A stretch of 64,000 bases of DNA from Planctomycetota bacterium (GCA_015075375.1 JABTUM010000001.1:1917201-1981200), one strand, 5' to 3'. Numbered from the stretch's first letter, positions 26,814 to 36,424 are shown. Numbers and translations: made by a program. Notes: generated by a model from the letters alone, not told the origin.

Positions 26814-26889
26814 ACAGTGCCAAGGCTAAAGGGTTCACTTCGGTGGGCGCGGAGGAAGCGAAGGGGTTGCCTTACATCAAAACATGCTT

Positions 26890-27318
26890 TCAGCCCAATA
26901 GGCTCACAGATCCATCCGGCCGAATCCGACGCTGGCACCACAACAATCCCAAACACCACAGGGCCACCACCGGTCCCTCGCCCAGGATCCACCAGAGCGG
27001 AAGCCCCACGAGCCAATCGATCCCGGCGATCACGGCGGCAAAGCCGATGCCCGCCCAAGCCAGATACGCGATCACCGGCGCGTAGCGGCGCACGTCGGTG
27101 CTGAGCAGCCCGAGCAGTCCGCCCAACAGAGCGTAGAAAAGCGAAAGCGAGCGCGCCAGGTATTCGGGAACGGGGCCTTCGGGAAACGCGCCGAGGCCCA
27201 TGGCGGCGTGGAGCTCGGCCAACCATCCGCGCGGCAGGAAGGCGAAGGGCAAGGCCGCGAGCGTCACGGCGCTGAGCGCGCGCAGCAGATAAACCAGCCT
27301 TCGTTCGGGTCGGTTCAT
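26890..27318 (-). CDS. small integral membrane protein
   Basis: 142 residues with four predicted membrane helices (about 12-30, 58-72, 78-103 and 108-128). No conserved polar motif was recognised. It is encoded 27 bp after an AraC-type regulator gene on the same strand and may be its co-transcribed target. A function cannot be given. Confidence 0.75.
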   Translation of the reverse strand: MNRPERRLVYLLRALSAVTLAALPFAFLPRGWLAELHAAMGLGAFPEGPVPEYLARSLSLFYALLGGLLGLLSTDVRRYAPVIAYLAWAGIGFAAVIAGIDWLVGLPLWWILGEGPVVALWCLGLLWCQRRIRPDGSVSLLG

Positions 27319-27345
27319 GGCACGGTCTCGTTCGAACCCCGCGCA

Positions 27346-28254
27346 TCATAGCGCGCGGCGGCGGCGGTAGGCCAGCGGCGAGCGGCCCAGGCGCTTCTTG
27401 AAGAGCTTCGAAAAGTGGTACACGTCGGGCATGCCGACGGCGCGTGCGATTTCGCCGACGCGCAGGCGGCTGGAAGCGAGCAGGCGGCGGGCGTGGGCGA
27501 GGCGCACGTCGATCAGGTAATCGATGGGCGAGCGGCCGGTGACGGCGCGGAAGGCGGCGGCGAGCGTCGATTCGCTGACCCCGGCGCGTTCGGCCAGTCC
27601 GGCGCGCGTATGCGTTCGCGCATACGACAGCTCCATGAACGAGATGATCTCGCGGACTCGTCCGGCCTGCAGGTGCGGCGCGCCCGCCGCGGTGCGCCGC
27701 AGGCAGGCGCGGAATTCGAGCAAGAAAGTCAGCGCCGCCGCGCGCAGGCGCGCGTCGCGGTCGGGCGCGTCGCGTTCGTCGAGACCGCGCTCGTAGGCCG
27801 TGGCGACGGCGGCGGCGTATTCGAGGAGGTTCGAGTCCGGCGGGACGGATACGACAAAGGGCTCGGCGTACGGCTGCCGCGCGGGCGAGCGCTCGAAGGC
27901 TTCGTCGCGCATGGGGATATTCCGGTACGCGTGGTGCGGACGCGGGCCGGCTTGGTCCTCCCACGGCGCATACGCCAAGTGCACACCGATGAGCACGAAG
28001 GGCTCGCGCGCATCGGCTTCGTACTGCAGCACGGTGGCCCACGGCACGTGCAAGACCTGCCCGGCGCTCAACGCGAAGCGGCGCGTGCCGACCTGAACGA
28101 TCCCGCGCCCGGCGGTGCAGGGGAGAAACAGATTGCTGCGGCTCCAGCGCGGCGGAGCGAATTCGCCGGGGGCGAAGGGGTAGAAATTGGCCAGAAGCAC
28201 CCGCGGCGGCGTGCTCAGGGGGTCGAACGGGGTCTCGGCGCGCGGCACAGGCAT
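27346..28254 (-). CDS. AraC-family transcription regulator
   Basis: 302 residues from the ATG at 28254; a TTG five codons upstream is possible. The N-terminal half is a cupin-like sensor (GRGIVQVGTRRFALSAGQVLHVPW). The C-terminus has two helix-turn-helix motifs (RAGLAERAGVSESTLAAAFRAVTGRSPIDYLIDVRLAHARRLL and VGEIARAVGMPDVYHFSKLFKKRLGRSPLAYR in parts). It is divergent from the PhyH gene with a 94-bp gap and is likely its regulator, as in many catabolic loci where an AraC protein faces its target. The effector is unknown. Confidence 0.93.
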   Translation of the reverse strand: MPVPRAETPFDPLSTPPRVLLANFYPFAPGEFAPPRWSRSNLFLPCTAGRGIVQVGTRRFALSAGQVLHVPWATVLQYEADAREPFVLIGVHLAYAPWEDQAGPRPHHAYRNIPMRDEAFERSPARQPYAEPFVVSVPPDSNLLEYAAAVATAYERGLDERDAPDRDARLRAAALTFLLEFRACLRRTAAGAPHLQAGRVREIISFMELSYARTHTRAGLAERAGVSESTLAAAFRAVTGRSPIDYLIDVRLAHARRLLASSRLRVGEIARAVGMPDVYHFSKLFKKRLGRSPLAYRRRRAL

Positions 28255-28348
28255 TGACGAATAGTACAAAAGATTGCCGTCCGCGCCATGGCGGATCGAA
28301 GCCCAAAGAGGTTCAATCGGAACGTACCGAGACTCGAGGAGCTAACCG

Positions 28349-29191
28349 ATGACCGCCACCGCCGCACCCGCCCCGCGCCTGGCCGAACGCATTCGGCCCA
28401 CCGGCGAGTACGAAGCGTCGAACGCTCTGTTGAAAGATCCGCCCGCGTTGCGCGCGCGCCTGGCCGAGAGCGGCTACCTGTTCTTCCGCGGCGCGCTGGA
28501 CCGGGAGCGGCTGCTGGACGCGCGGCTGGATATTTTGAAGCTCTGCCGCGCGCACGGTTGGATCAAGCCGGGCAGCGACTTGCAGGACGGGGTCTACAGC
28601 GGGATCCCGTTCCCCGATCATCCCGCTTACAACAAACTGTACCGCGAGCTGCTGAAACTCAATTCGTTCAATGGCTTCGCGGTCTCGCCGGAGATCCTGC
28701 GCATCTGCGAAACGGTGCTGGACGGTCCGGTGCAATCGCACCGGCGCACGATCGCACGGGTCTCGTTTCCGCGGCACTACGAGAACACGACGCAGCCGCA
28801 CCAGGACTTCTTCTACATCCGCGGAACGCCGCAAACCTATACGGCGTGGATTCCCTGCGGCGATTGCCCGAACGAACTGGGCGGGCTGGCGCTGCTGGAA
28901 GGTTCGCACGTTCAGGGGTTCCTCCCGCACATCCCGGCCATCGGCGCGGGCAACCATGGGATTCCCACCGCCGGCTGGCCCAACCGCTGGCTGACCACGG
29001 ATTACCGCGCCGGAGATTTCGTGCTGTTCCACAGCCACACGATTCACGGCGCGCTGGACAACCACACGGCCGACCGGCTGCGGCTGAGCTTCGATTTCCG
29101 CTACCAGCGCCAGGGCGAAGCGATCGATCCGGGTTCGCTGCGTTCGCACCTGGGTTTGCTGGAGCAGGAGGCCGAAAAGCGGGACGCGTGA
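28349..29191 (+). CDS. phytanoyl-CoA-dioxygenase-family (PhyH) oxygenase
   Basis: 280 residues with GAGGAG eight bases before the ATG. The double-stranded beta-helix iron motif is present: HQD in TTQPHQDFFYIRG as the first two ligands, and the distal His in FHSHTIHGALDNHTADRLRLS, whose Arg binds 2-oxoglutarate. These enzymes hydroxylate aliphatic substrates using Fe(II), 2-oxoglutarate and O2. The substrate is unknown, and PhyH members in environmental bacteria are often of undetermined specificity. It is divergent from the AraC gene; a terminator-like hairpin follows. Confidence 0.9.
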   Translation: MTATAAPAPRLAERIRPTGEYEASNALLKDPPALRARLAESGYLFFRGALDRERLLDARLDILKLCRAHGWIKPGSDLQDGVYSGIPFPDHPAYNKLYRELLKLNSFNGFAVSPEILRICETVLDGPVQSHRRTIARVSFPRHYENTTQPHQDFFYIRGTPQTYTAWIPCGDCPNELGGLALLEGSHVQGFLPHIPAIGAGNHGIPTAGWPNRWLTTDYRAGDFVLFHSHTIHGALDNHTADRLRLSFDFRYQRQGEAIDPGSLRSHLGLLEQEAEKRDA

Positions 29192-29210
29192 ATCGTAATA
29201 CGGTCTGGCG

Positions 29211-29252
29211 CCGCGCCGGGCTTGGGAGACCGAGTCTGGCGCGGTTTCTTTT
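29211..29252 (+). terminator. terminator-like hairpin after PhyH
   Basis: CCGCGCC (29211-29217) and GGCGCGG (29238-29244) pair across a 20-base loop, followed by TTTCTTTT. The loop is long, so efficiency is uncertain. Confidence 0.55.
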
Positions 29253-29309
29253 CCTGCCATTCTTATGCTAAACTGCGCGCTCTTCTTCGGATCGAGGCGG
29301 CGCAGGCTC

Positions 29310-29708
29310 ATGGATCGACTTTTCGTCATCATCGGTGCTTTGCTGGCGTGCGCTTCGGTGGCGACCGGCGCATTTGGCGCGCACGGGCTCAAGGGCTTTT
29401 TCGAGACGCGCTACGAGCCCGAGCAGGCGGCGAAGATGCTGGGGCATTGGGAGACGGCGGCGCGGTACCAGATGTATCACGCCTTGGCGCTCTTCGCGGT
29501 GGCATGGGCGTGCGCGCGCTGGCCGGGCGGCATCGCGCCGTGGGCGGGCTGGCTGTTCATCGCGGGCACGCTGTTCTTTTCGGGCAGCTTGTACGTCCTC
29601 TGCTTAAGCGGCCTGAAATGGCTGGGAGCGGTCACGCCGCTGGGCGGGACGGCGTACCTGGCCGGCTGGCTGTGCCTGGCATGGGCGGCTTGGAAGAGCG
29701 CCGATTGA
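29310..29708 (+). CDS. DUF423 (YgdD-like) membrane protein
   Basis: 132 residues with four membrane helices and the family signature GAFGAHGL near the N-terminus, a second-helix YQMYHALALF, and VTPLGGTAYLAGWL near the C-terminus. The family is conserved inner-membrane protein of unknown function. The ATG at 29310 gives the standard MDRLFVIIGALLACA start; an in-frame codon at 29265 adds 15 atypical residues. It is followed after 34 bp by the sulfatase gene. Confidence 0.92.
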   Translation: MDRLFVIIGALLACASVATGAFGAHGLKGFFETRYEPEQAAKMLGHWETAARYQMYHALALFAVAWACARWPGGIAPWAGWLFIAGTLFFSGSLYVLCLSGLKWLGAVTPLGGTAYLAGWLCLAWAAWKSAD

Positions 29709-29742
29709 AGCACGCGTTTCAGAACCCCAGGAGACGATCCGA

Positions 29743-31113
29743 ATGAACCAACCCGCGCGCGCCCCGAACATCCTGGTGATTCTGGACGACCAGCACCGTT
29801 TCGACTGGCTGGGCAGCGCGGGCGCGGAGTGGGTGCGGACGCCGAACCTGGACAAACTGGCCGCGCGCGGGGTGCGCTTTACGCATTGCTGCACAAACGC
29901 GCCGGTCTGCGTTCCGGCTCGGATCGCGCTTTCGGCGGGCGTGCAGCCGCACCGCTTGGGCGCGCTGGGCAACAACTCGTATCTTCCGCACCGCACGACC
30001 ACCTTCTACCAGCGCTTGCGCGACGCCGGATACTACGTCGGCTGCGCGGGAAAGCTGGATCTGGCCAAGCCCGACTCCTACAACGGCCGGCACGGCAACC
30101 GCCCGGCCGCGTACATGTGGGGCTTCACGCATCCGATCGAGTGCGAAGGCAAGATGCATGCGGGCAACCACTCGTCGCCGCAAGGCCCGTACGGCTTCTG
30201 GCTGCAGGAACAGGGCTTGTACGAGCGTTTCCATAAGGACTACCGGAAGCGCGCGGAAGAAGGCTGGCCGACGTCGGCGTGGGATTCGGTGCTGCCCGCG
30301 GAAGCGTTTGAAGACGCGTACATCGGGCGGCGCAGCGCGGAATGGCTGCGGACAATTCCCGGGGACTTCCCGTGGCACCTGTTCGTGAGCTTCGTCGGCC
30401 CGCACGATCCGTACGATCCGCCGACCGCATACGCCGAGCGCTACCGTAACGCGGCGATGCCAGAGGCGATCCCCTTTTCCGCCGAGGGCAAGCCGGCTTG
30501 GTTCGGAAGGCGCGCGAAGCCGATCGCACCGGAAAAGATTCTTGAAACCCGGCGCCAATACGCAGCGGCCATTGAAGCGATCGACGACGCAGTGGGCGAG
30601 ATCCTCGCCGTGCTGGACGCGCGCGGCTGGACCGAAAACACGTACGTGATCTTCAGCAGCGACCACGGCGAGATGCTGGGCGATCACGGCAAGTATGCCA
30701 AGAGCGTGCCGTACGAAGCGGCGCTGCGCGTGCCGCTGATCGCCGCCGGGCCGGGCATTTCAGGCGGACGAACCAGCGACGCGCTGGTGGAGTTGATCGA
30801 CGTGAACGCGACGGTCTGCGATCTGGCGGGCCTGCCGACTCAAGCGGACATAGACGCGCGGAGCTTCGCGCCGATCCTGCGCGGCGAGCGGACTGAGCAT
30901 CGCGAGGATTGCTTGAGCGCGCTCGAAAACTTCAGGCTGCTGCGCACCGACCGCTTCAAGCTGGTCCATAACATCAGCGACATTACGGAGCTGTACGACT
31001 TGGAGGAAGACCCACAGGAACGGCGCAATATCGCCGCCGCTCGGCCGGAGGTCGTGCGGGCATTGAGCGCCCGGATGCAAGCGCGGATCATGGAAGGAAA
31101 GTGGAACAGATAA
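29743..31113 (+). CDS. sulfatase (formylglycine-dependent)
   Basis: 456 residues with AGGAGA before the ATG. The catalytic CxPxR is CVPAR (56-60), whose Cys is converted to formylglycine. N-terminal DD (15-16) and the later DHGEMLGDHGKYAK supply calcium ligands, and FVGPHDPYDPP is typical of type I sulfatases. There is no signal peptide, so a cytoplasmic location or a non-classical route is implied. The substrate is probably a sulfated sugar or arylsulfate, as in PVC bacteria that use sulfated polysaccharides. No maturase gene is in the window. Confidence 0.93.
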   Translation: MNQPARAPNILVILDDQHRFDWLGSAGAEWVRTPNLDKLAARGVRFTHCCTNAPVCVPARIALSAGVQPHRLGALGNNSYLPHRTTTFYQRLRDAGYYVGCAGKLDLAKPDSYNGRHGNRPAAYMWGFTHPIECEGKMHAGNHSSPQGPYGFWLQEQGLYERFHKDYRKRAEEGWPTSAWDSVLPAEAFEDAYIGRRSAEWLRTIPGDFPWHLFVSFVGPHDPYDPPTAYAERYRNAAMPEAIPFSAEGKPAWFGRRAKPIAPEKILETRRQYAAAIEAIDDAVGEILAVLDARGWTENTYVIFSSDHGEMLGDHGKYAKSVPYEAALRVPLIAAGPGISGGRTSDALVELIDVNATVCDLAGLPTQADIDARSFAPILRGERTEHREDCLSALENFRLLRTDRFKLVHNISDITELYDLEEDPQERRNIAAARPEVVRALSARMQARIMEGKWNR

Positions 31114-31170
31114 GGAAATGATACGTTCAACTTTCAAAAATATACATGGCAGGCATGCATCAGAATGCGG

Positions 31171-31205
31171 AATTGCGCTTGGGTGTTGATCGTAAAATTG
31201 CGCTT
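31171..31205. repeat. 10-bp direct repeat in the sulfatase-comEC gap
   Basis: AATTGCGCTT occurs at 31171-31180 and again at 31196-31205 in an AT-rich 191-bp interval between convergent genes. No promoter or RNA feature was recognised there. Confidence 0.35.
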
Positions 31206-31304
31206 TGCGCCGTACTTTCTTGGATAGCCTCGGGCTCGATTCGTTCCTTTTTACCTTTTATTTTGTAATACTAAATTCACCACGCTTGCCATTCGATTGC
31301 GGTT

Positions 31305-33848
31305 TTACGGAAACGCAACGGGTTCCCATTTCCCATCCCGATAGGCCTGCCAACCGGCCAGGCTTTCACTGCCAAGGCGCAGAGTGCCATCGCGGGAGGT
31401 GCGCAGCAGCCGCAATCCGCGCTGCATGGCGAGGGCGTCGAGGTCCAGGCCGGCGCCGTCCGCGTCGCTCCAGTTACCTCTCGCGGCCACGACGACGCGG
31501 GCGCCGGTGCGATCAAGCAGCGCGGCGGTGCTTGCGGGCCAGCGCCCGCCTGGGGCGGGACTCAGCACCACAACCTCGGCGCGCAGGCCTTCGGGCGCGC
31601 GAGCCAGGATGCGCTGCAGCGCCGCTTCGCTGTGCATGGACGCGACCAGGACCGGCGCGCCGGCGAGCGTCAGATGCACGGCCAGGCTTTCGCTTCCGGC
31701 TTTGGGCAGGCCCGCGTCGGGCGCGTCGGTGATGAAGCGCCATTCGACGTCGCCGGGTCCGCGCAGCTCGGTTTCGAAATCGGGCGGTCCGTACGGAATG
31801 CCTCTGCGCGCGAGTTCGGTTTCGAGGGCACGCAGGTCCAGGCTGGGCGTGGCCGAACGCGGCAGAACGACGCGGCGCACGGACATGCGCGCGAGCAGCT
31901 CCGCGGCGCCGCCCAGCGCGTCGGGTTCGTCCGCGCTCACCACCAAAAGGGCCAAGGCGCGCACGCCTTGGCGGCGCAAGGCTTCGGCGATGCGGCGGCC
32001 GTCGCCGGGTCCGCCGGCGTCGAGAAGCGCGGCTTCGCCACCGGGCGTCTCCAGCCACGCCGCCCGTCCGAGGGGCAGATCGAGGACCGTCAGGCGCGGA
32101 CGTTCGGGGCGGTCGAAGAACGCGCCGGCAAAAGCGACGGCCAAGAGCATGACCGGCAGGAGTACACCCAGCGCCGGGAGCGTTGCGCGGCGGCCGCGTT
32201 CGAGCCAGAGCGCCGCCAGCAGGGCCGCACAGGCCACGCAGACCCCTGCACCCGGTGGCGGAACGTAAAAGCTCGCAAAGGGCAGTTCCCCGACCAGCCG
32301 GTTGAAGCCCAGCAGCACGGTGAGCGGGAGTGTCGTGAGCCATGCACCGAACCCACCGAGCAGCGTGGCGAGCGCGCCGCCGACAAACGCCGCAGCGGTC
32401 AGCGGTACCGCGAGCATATTGGTGATGACCGAGAGCACGTTGAATGCTCCCAAATGCCACGCGACGGCCGGAGCGGTGGCGGTCCACGCGGCGAGCGAAA
32501 CGAAGCAGCCTTGGCGCAGACGGAGCCGCACGATATCGAATGCACCGGGTTCGGGCTCGGGCGTCCAGGTTTGGGGTTCGGGCGAGCGGCGCCAGCCCGC
32601 ACGCCACGCGGCTTCGAAGGTAGGGTTCAACGTCACGATGCCCAAGACGGCGAGAAAGGAAAGCTGAAAGCCCGGCGCGAAAAGTTGAACGGGATCGGCG
32701 GCCAGGATCGCCAAGGCGGCGGCGGCAAGAATCGAGAGCGGATCGGCGGCACGCCGGCCGAGCCAGGCGCCGCCGTATAAGCCGATCATCACTGCGGCGC
32801 GCACTGCGCTGGCGCGCCCGCCGGTCAACGCGACATAAAGGAAGGCGCAGGCGATCGCGGCGATCAGCGCGCGGCGGCGGCTTACGCCCAAGCGCGGCAG
32901 GAGCACCATCAACAGCACCGCGAGAAAGTGGACGTGCAAGCCGCTGATGGCGAGCAAGTGCGCGGCGCCGGAGCGCTGGAAGGCTTCGCGGTCTTCGAAG
33001 GCCAATCCTTCGCGGCGGCCCAAGACCAGTGCGTTGAGCAACCCCGCGCGCTCGGCGCCAAGTTGCTCGACGTTGCGCGCGGCCAGCACGCCGCCCCAGC
33101 GCCGCAACCGCAGGTCCACGCGCCACCAGGCTGCCGCGCCGACCACTTCGAGTTTTTCCAAGGCCGGCGTGCCTACCCTGGCGATGCCTTGCAGACCCAG
33201 ATCGCGCGCGGGGTCGAAGCCGGCAGGAAGCGAACCGCCGTGGGGCGCTTCCAGGCTGGCGAGGACCCGAATGGCATCCCCTTCACCCCATTCGGCGCTG
33301 CGGGCGGCCAAGGCGGGATCATCGGGGGTGTTCCAGGCAAGCTGCACGCGTCCGCAGGCGAGACTCAGGGCTTCGGGCGACGGCCCCAAGGCTTCGAGTT
33401 CCAGGACTGCACGCATGCCGGGCCTCCCACCGCTGAGCGGCGCGCATTCGACGAGCGTGCCTTGAAGCCAGGCGAGGGAAGCGGTTTCGGGAGTGCGGCG
33501 CGAGATATCGGCGGCGGGCGGAATCCTCACGGCCAGCCCGTGGCGCATGGCGCCGGCGGCGCAAGAGGCAAGCAGGCCGGCACAGAATAGGGAAATTCCG
33601 CGGCGCGGACCCAGCGCAAGGAGCGCGGCGCAAACGATGCCGGCGGCCAGCGACCATCCACCTAATGCGGAGAACGCCGGCTGCAGGGCGGCGTCGAGGA
33701 CGATGCCCGCGCCGAAGGCCAGCGCCAGGAAAAGCAAGGGACGGCGACGTCGACCGCCGCTGGCATCCAGCGGCGAACCGGGCGGATGAACCGATCCTTC
33801 GGAAAAGCTCGCCGAAATCGGCACGCGCCGGGTTCCCTCCCTTCCCAA
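31305..33848 (-). CDS. ComEC/Rec2-type competence channel with eroded metallo-beta-lactamase domain
   Basis: 847 residues with the ComEC layout: early membrane helices, an OB-like periplasmic part (about 110-240), the channel core with AISGLHVHFLAVLL and GGRASAVRAAVMIG, more membrane helices, and a C-terminal metallo-beta-lactamase-like domain (about 600-847). The channel motifs are intact. The C-terminal metal motif is not: where HxHxDH is expected there is LVVSADEPDALGG, the later TGD position is VLVASMHS, and the usual HHGS position is VVLSPAPGG. It is predicted to pass DNA into the cytoplasm but not to degrade the non-transforming strand. Confidence 0.88.
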   Translation of the reverse strand: MGREGTRRVPISASFSEGSVHPPGSPLDASGGRRRRPLLFLALAFGAGIVLDAALQPAFSALGGWSLAAGIVCAALLALGPRRGISLFCAGLLASCAAGAMRHGLAVRIPPAADISRRTPETASLAWLQGTLVECAPLSGGRPGMRAVLELEALGPSPEALSLACGRVQLAWNTPDDPALAARSAEWGEGDAIRVLASLEAPHGGSLPAGFDPARDLGLQGIARVGTPALEKLEVVGAAAWWRVDLRLRRWGGVLAARNVEQLGAERAGLLNALVLGRREGLAFEDREAFQRSGAAHLLAISGLHVHFLAVLLMVLLPRLGVSRRRALIAAIACAFLYVALTGGRASAVRAAVMIGLYGGAWLGRRAADPLSILAAAALAILAADPVQLFAPGFQLSFLAVLGIVTLNPTFEAAWRAGWRRSPEPQTWTPEPEPGAFDIVRLRLRQGCFVSLAAWTATAPAVAWHLGAFNVLSVITNMLAVPLTAAAFVGGALATLLGGFGAWLTTLPLTVLLGFNRLVGELPFASFYVPPPGAGVCVACAALLAALWLERGRRATLPALGVLLPVMLLAVAFAGAFFDRPERPRLTVLDLPLGRAAWLETPGGEAALLDAGGPGDGRRIAEALRRQGVRALALLVVSADEPDALGGAAELLARMSVRRVVLPRSATPSLDLRALETELARRGIPYGPPDFETELRGPGDVEWRFITDAPDAGLPKAGSESLAVHLTLAGAPVLVASMHSEAALQRILARAPEGLRAEVVVLSPAPGGRWPASTAALLDRTGARVVVAARGNWSDADGAGLDLDALAMQRGLRLLRTSRDGTLRLGSESLAGWQAYRDGKWEPVAFP

Positions 33849-33999
33849 AGGCTACTCAAAAGCGGGCCGAAAATCATCCCACGGTTGCGGAGTCGCGGCG
33901 CGAATCGTCCAAAGCTTCTTGCATCGGCGGCGCGTGGAAGTAGATCAGGAAATTACTGGAACCACTCCCGTATAAACGCATCGCGGCTCGAGGATCGCC

Positions 34000-34812
34000 A
34001 TGGTAAGCGCCGTTCCTAACAAGCCCCGCGTGGTGCTCGCAGCCGTCGCGCATCCGGACGACATCGAATTCATGATGGCCGGAACGCTCCTGCGCCTGCA
34101 GGAAGTCGGCTGCCAGGTGCATTTGTGGAACCTGGCCAACGGCTGCTGCGGCACGGCGACGTACTCGAAGGAAGAGATTATCCGGCTGCGCCGCCAGGAA
34201 GCGCTGGACGCGGCGAACCTGATCGGCGCGGGTTACCACGACGCGCTCTGCGACGATCTGGCGGTCTTCTACACGCCGGAACTGCTCGCACGCGCGGCCG
34301 CGGTGATCCGCGAAGTGCGCCCGGATATCGTGCTCACGCACAGCCCGCAGGACTACATGGAAGACCACCAGAACGTCTGCCGGCTGGCGGTGACCGCCGC
34401 GTTCTCGCGCGGGATGAAGAATTTCGCGACGGTGCCGCCGCAGGCGCCCACCGAACAACCGATCACGCTGTACCACGCGCTCCCGCACGGGCTGCGCGAC
34501 GGACTGCGCCGTTCGATTCGCAGCGGGCAGTTCGTGGATATCGGCCCGGTGCTGGCCCAGAAGCGCGCGATGCTGGCCTGCCACCGCACCCAGAAGGAAT
34601 GGCTCGACGTGAGCCAAGGCATGGACGCGTACCTGACGGTGATGGAAGAGATGAGCGCCGAGATGGGCAAGCAGTCCGGGCGCTTCAAGTACGCCGAAGC
34701 GTGGCGGCGGCACAGTCACCTGGGCTTCGGTCCGGAAGGCTGGGATCCGCTGGCCGACTGGCTCGGCGAGGCCTGCTGGGTCGATCCGGAGTACGAGGCG
34801 GAGTTGGGGTAG
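34000..34812 (+). CDS. PIG-L/LmbE-family deacetylase
   Basis: 270 residues. Zinc motifs are AHPDD ([11 protein letters not shown]) and the distal [13 protein letters not shown]. The family removes acetyl groups from N-acetyl-glucosamine-containing substrates. GAGG lies six bases before the ATG. The next gene, 130 bp downstream, encodes a NagB-like isomerase, a pairing that suggests amino-sugar use. No signal peptide; cytoplasmic. Confidence 0.92.
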   Translation: MVSAVPNKPRVVLAAVAHPDDIEFMMAGTLLRLQEVGCQVHLWNLANGCCGTATYSKEEIIRLRRQEALDAANLIGAGYHDALCDDLAVFYTPELLARAAAVIREVRPDIVLTHSPQDYMEDHQNVCRLAVTAAFSRGMKNFATVPPQAPTEQPITLYHALPHGLRDGLRRSIRSGQFVDIGPVLAQKRAMLACHRTQKEWLDVSQGMDAYLTVMEEMSAEMGKQSGRFKYAEAWRRHSHLGFGPEGWDPLADWLGEACWVDPEYEAELG

Positions 34813-34828
34813 CGGAAGGGTCTTTCAC

Positions 34829-34855
34829 CACGGAGCACGCAGAGCACACGGAGAA
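34829..34855. repeat. CAC(G)GAG-type 9-mer repeat element
   Basis: Three adjacent 9-mers, CACGGAGCA, CGCAGAGCA and CACGGAGAA, lie between the LmbE and NagB-like genes. The sequence resembles the dispersed 'ccacggagnacacggag' stretches seen between genes in Planctomycetota and related groups, from memory. Only one copy was noticed in this window. Confidence 0.5.
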
Positions 34856-34902
34856 CGGCCAAGACTGGATGCGTGGAACGGCAACGACAGTACGGCACAC
34901 CT

Positions 34903-34919
34903 GCGGGCGAGACGCCCGC
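34903..34919. repeat. short GC-rich inverted repeat before the NagB-like gene
   Basis: GCGGGCG-AGA-CGCCCGC, a 7-bp stem with a 3-base loop, lies 24 bp before the ATG at 34943. It may be a dispersed repeat or a leader hairpin. Confidence 0.45.
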
Positions 34920-34942
34920 GATACCTCTTCAAGGAGACGGGC

Positions 34943-35875
34943 ATGGCGCGGGCGGTAAGCAAGGTAGCTCCGGGTTGGTGGGATTACACGACGCTGGATC
35001 CGAAGCTGCTCGCCGACGTGGCGAAGCTGACGCCCAAGGACCTGGGGCAGCTCTCGCGCCCGGGCTTTCAGGTTCATTTCTACGACACGATCGAGGACTT
35101 TTATCTCGCGGAAGCGCTGGAATACATCGAAGCGTGGAAGCAATCGACGCCGGATAACCCGGCGGGGATCTGCGGGCCGATCGGTCCGACCGAACAGCTC
35201 CCGCTGGTCGCGCGGATCGTCAATGCGCTGGGCGTGAAGCTCCACGACGCGCATTTCTGGGGCATGGACGAGTGGGTGGACGCGAAAGGCAAGCCCGTGC
35301 CGATGGACCACCCGCTCTCGTTCGCCAAAGCCGATAAGGAAATGTGCTTCAACAAGATCGATAAGAAGCTGCGCATGCCCGACAGCCACTTGCACTTCCC
35401 GACCGGCGATCTGAATGCGTACAGCCGCACGTACGACCAGGTGCGCTGCGTGGTGATGCAGGGCGGACAGGGCGAGGTGAAGCATTGGGCCTTCAACGAC
35501 CCACTGCCGAGGACCGGGAAGTACAAAGATAAACCGCCCGCGCCGGCCGAATACCGGAAGCTCAAGACGCGCGTCGTCGATCTGCATCCGATGACGATTA
35601 TTCAGAACGCTCGAACCAGCGGCGGCGGACAGGTGGCGCTGGTGCCCAAGCAAGCGGCGACGGTGGGCCCGGTCGAAACCTGGAAGGCCGAACGTGTCAG
35701 CATCTGGCACGCCGGGAACCACGACAACCCGTTCGGACAGCGGCTCAGCGCGTTCATGATTTCCAAACGCCTACCCGACAGCAGTTGCCCCATGTCGTTG
35801 CTGGCCGATCATCCGAACGTCCATTTCCATTATCTCCGCAAGGGTATTGGCACCTGCGAGACGGAGATGCACTAA
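34943..35875 (+). CDS. NagB-like glucosamine-6-phosphate isomerase homologue
   Basis: 310 residues with AAGGAG before the ATG. The fold signature is clear: [14 protein letters not shown] (phosphate loop), [11 protein letters not shown] (the NMDEY-type Asp) and [18 protein letters not shown], equivalent to GVDGHIAFNEP of NagB. The general-base His is kept, but the Asp two residues before it is Val and the following Glu is Asp. It may act on a different amino sugar phosphate, or have lost deamination. It probably shares a transcript with the PIG-L deacetylase gene upstream. Confidence 0.85.
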   Translation: MARAVSKVAPGWWDYTTLDPKLLADVAKLTPKDLGQLSRPGFQVHFYDTIEDFYLAEALEYIEAWKQSTPDNPAGICGPIGPTEQLPLVARIVNALGVKLHDAHFWGMDEWVDAKGKPVPMDHPLSFAKADKEMCFNKIDKKLRMPDSHLHFPTGDLNAYSRTYDQVRCVVMQGGQGEVKHWAFNDPLPRTGKYKDKPPAPAEYRKLKTRVVDLHPMTIIQNARTSGGGQVALVPKQAATVGPVETWKAERVSIWHAGNHDNPFGQRLSAFMISKRLPDSSCPMSLLADHPNVHFHYLRKGIGTCETEMH

Positions 35876-35996
35876 TAAGGAAGGGGCTTGGCGATGTGCA
35901 GATGGCAGGCTCGAAATCGTGATGCATAATACGTGAAGACGGGTGACATCGAATTGCCGATTTCACGTAGCACGCATCTACCCCTCGGCCTGCCTA

Positions 35997-36389
35997 TTAC
36001 TTGCTCTTCTTCGGTTGCGCGGCGATTTCGTTCAGCATTTTGGCCACTTCGACGGGTGTGTAGCCTTTGTTGTCGCTGCGGTAGGGCAGTTCGCGGCCTG
36101 CAGTTTGCCGGATCAGCATGGCGTCTTGATCGTAGGCGCGTCCGGCAACCAAGTTGAGGCCGGTGTTGTTTTTGGCTTCGTACATCGAGATGGTGCTGTT
36201 GTTCGTGTCGATCAGAAAGACGTGCTCGTTGGACGGGTTGTTGCCTACGAGCGCGATGAGGCCGGCGGTGGTGGCGCCGCCGTTGTCGGCATGCGCGGGA
36301 GTTCCCGCGGTGCGCATGACGGCCCATCCGGCCAGCATCAGTGAAGCCAAGGCGACCATCTTCCAGAAGCGCGGTTCCTGTTTATTCAT
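35997..36389 (-). CDS. small exported hypothetical protein
   Basis: 130 residues. An N-terminal membrane or signal segment (VALASLMLAGWAVM) is followed by a processing-like AHAD. The mature part has a repeated beta-rich pattern EHVFLIDTNNSTISMYEAKNN and ends in a Lys-rich tail (AAQPKKSK). No family was recognised. The ATG at 36389 is preceded by AGGAGA. It lies alone between plus-strand genes. Confidence 0.75.
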   Translation of the reverse strand: MNKQEPRFWKMVALASLMLAGWAVMRTAGTPAHADNGGATTAGLIALVGNNPSNEHVFLIDTNNSTISMYEAKNNTGLNLVAGRAYDQDAMLIRQTAGRELPYRSDNKGYTPVEVAKMLNEIAAQPKKSK

Positions 36390-36424
36390 CGAAATTCTCC
36401 TTTAATTTTCGCAAGAGCGCCGTC

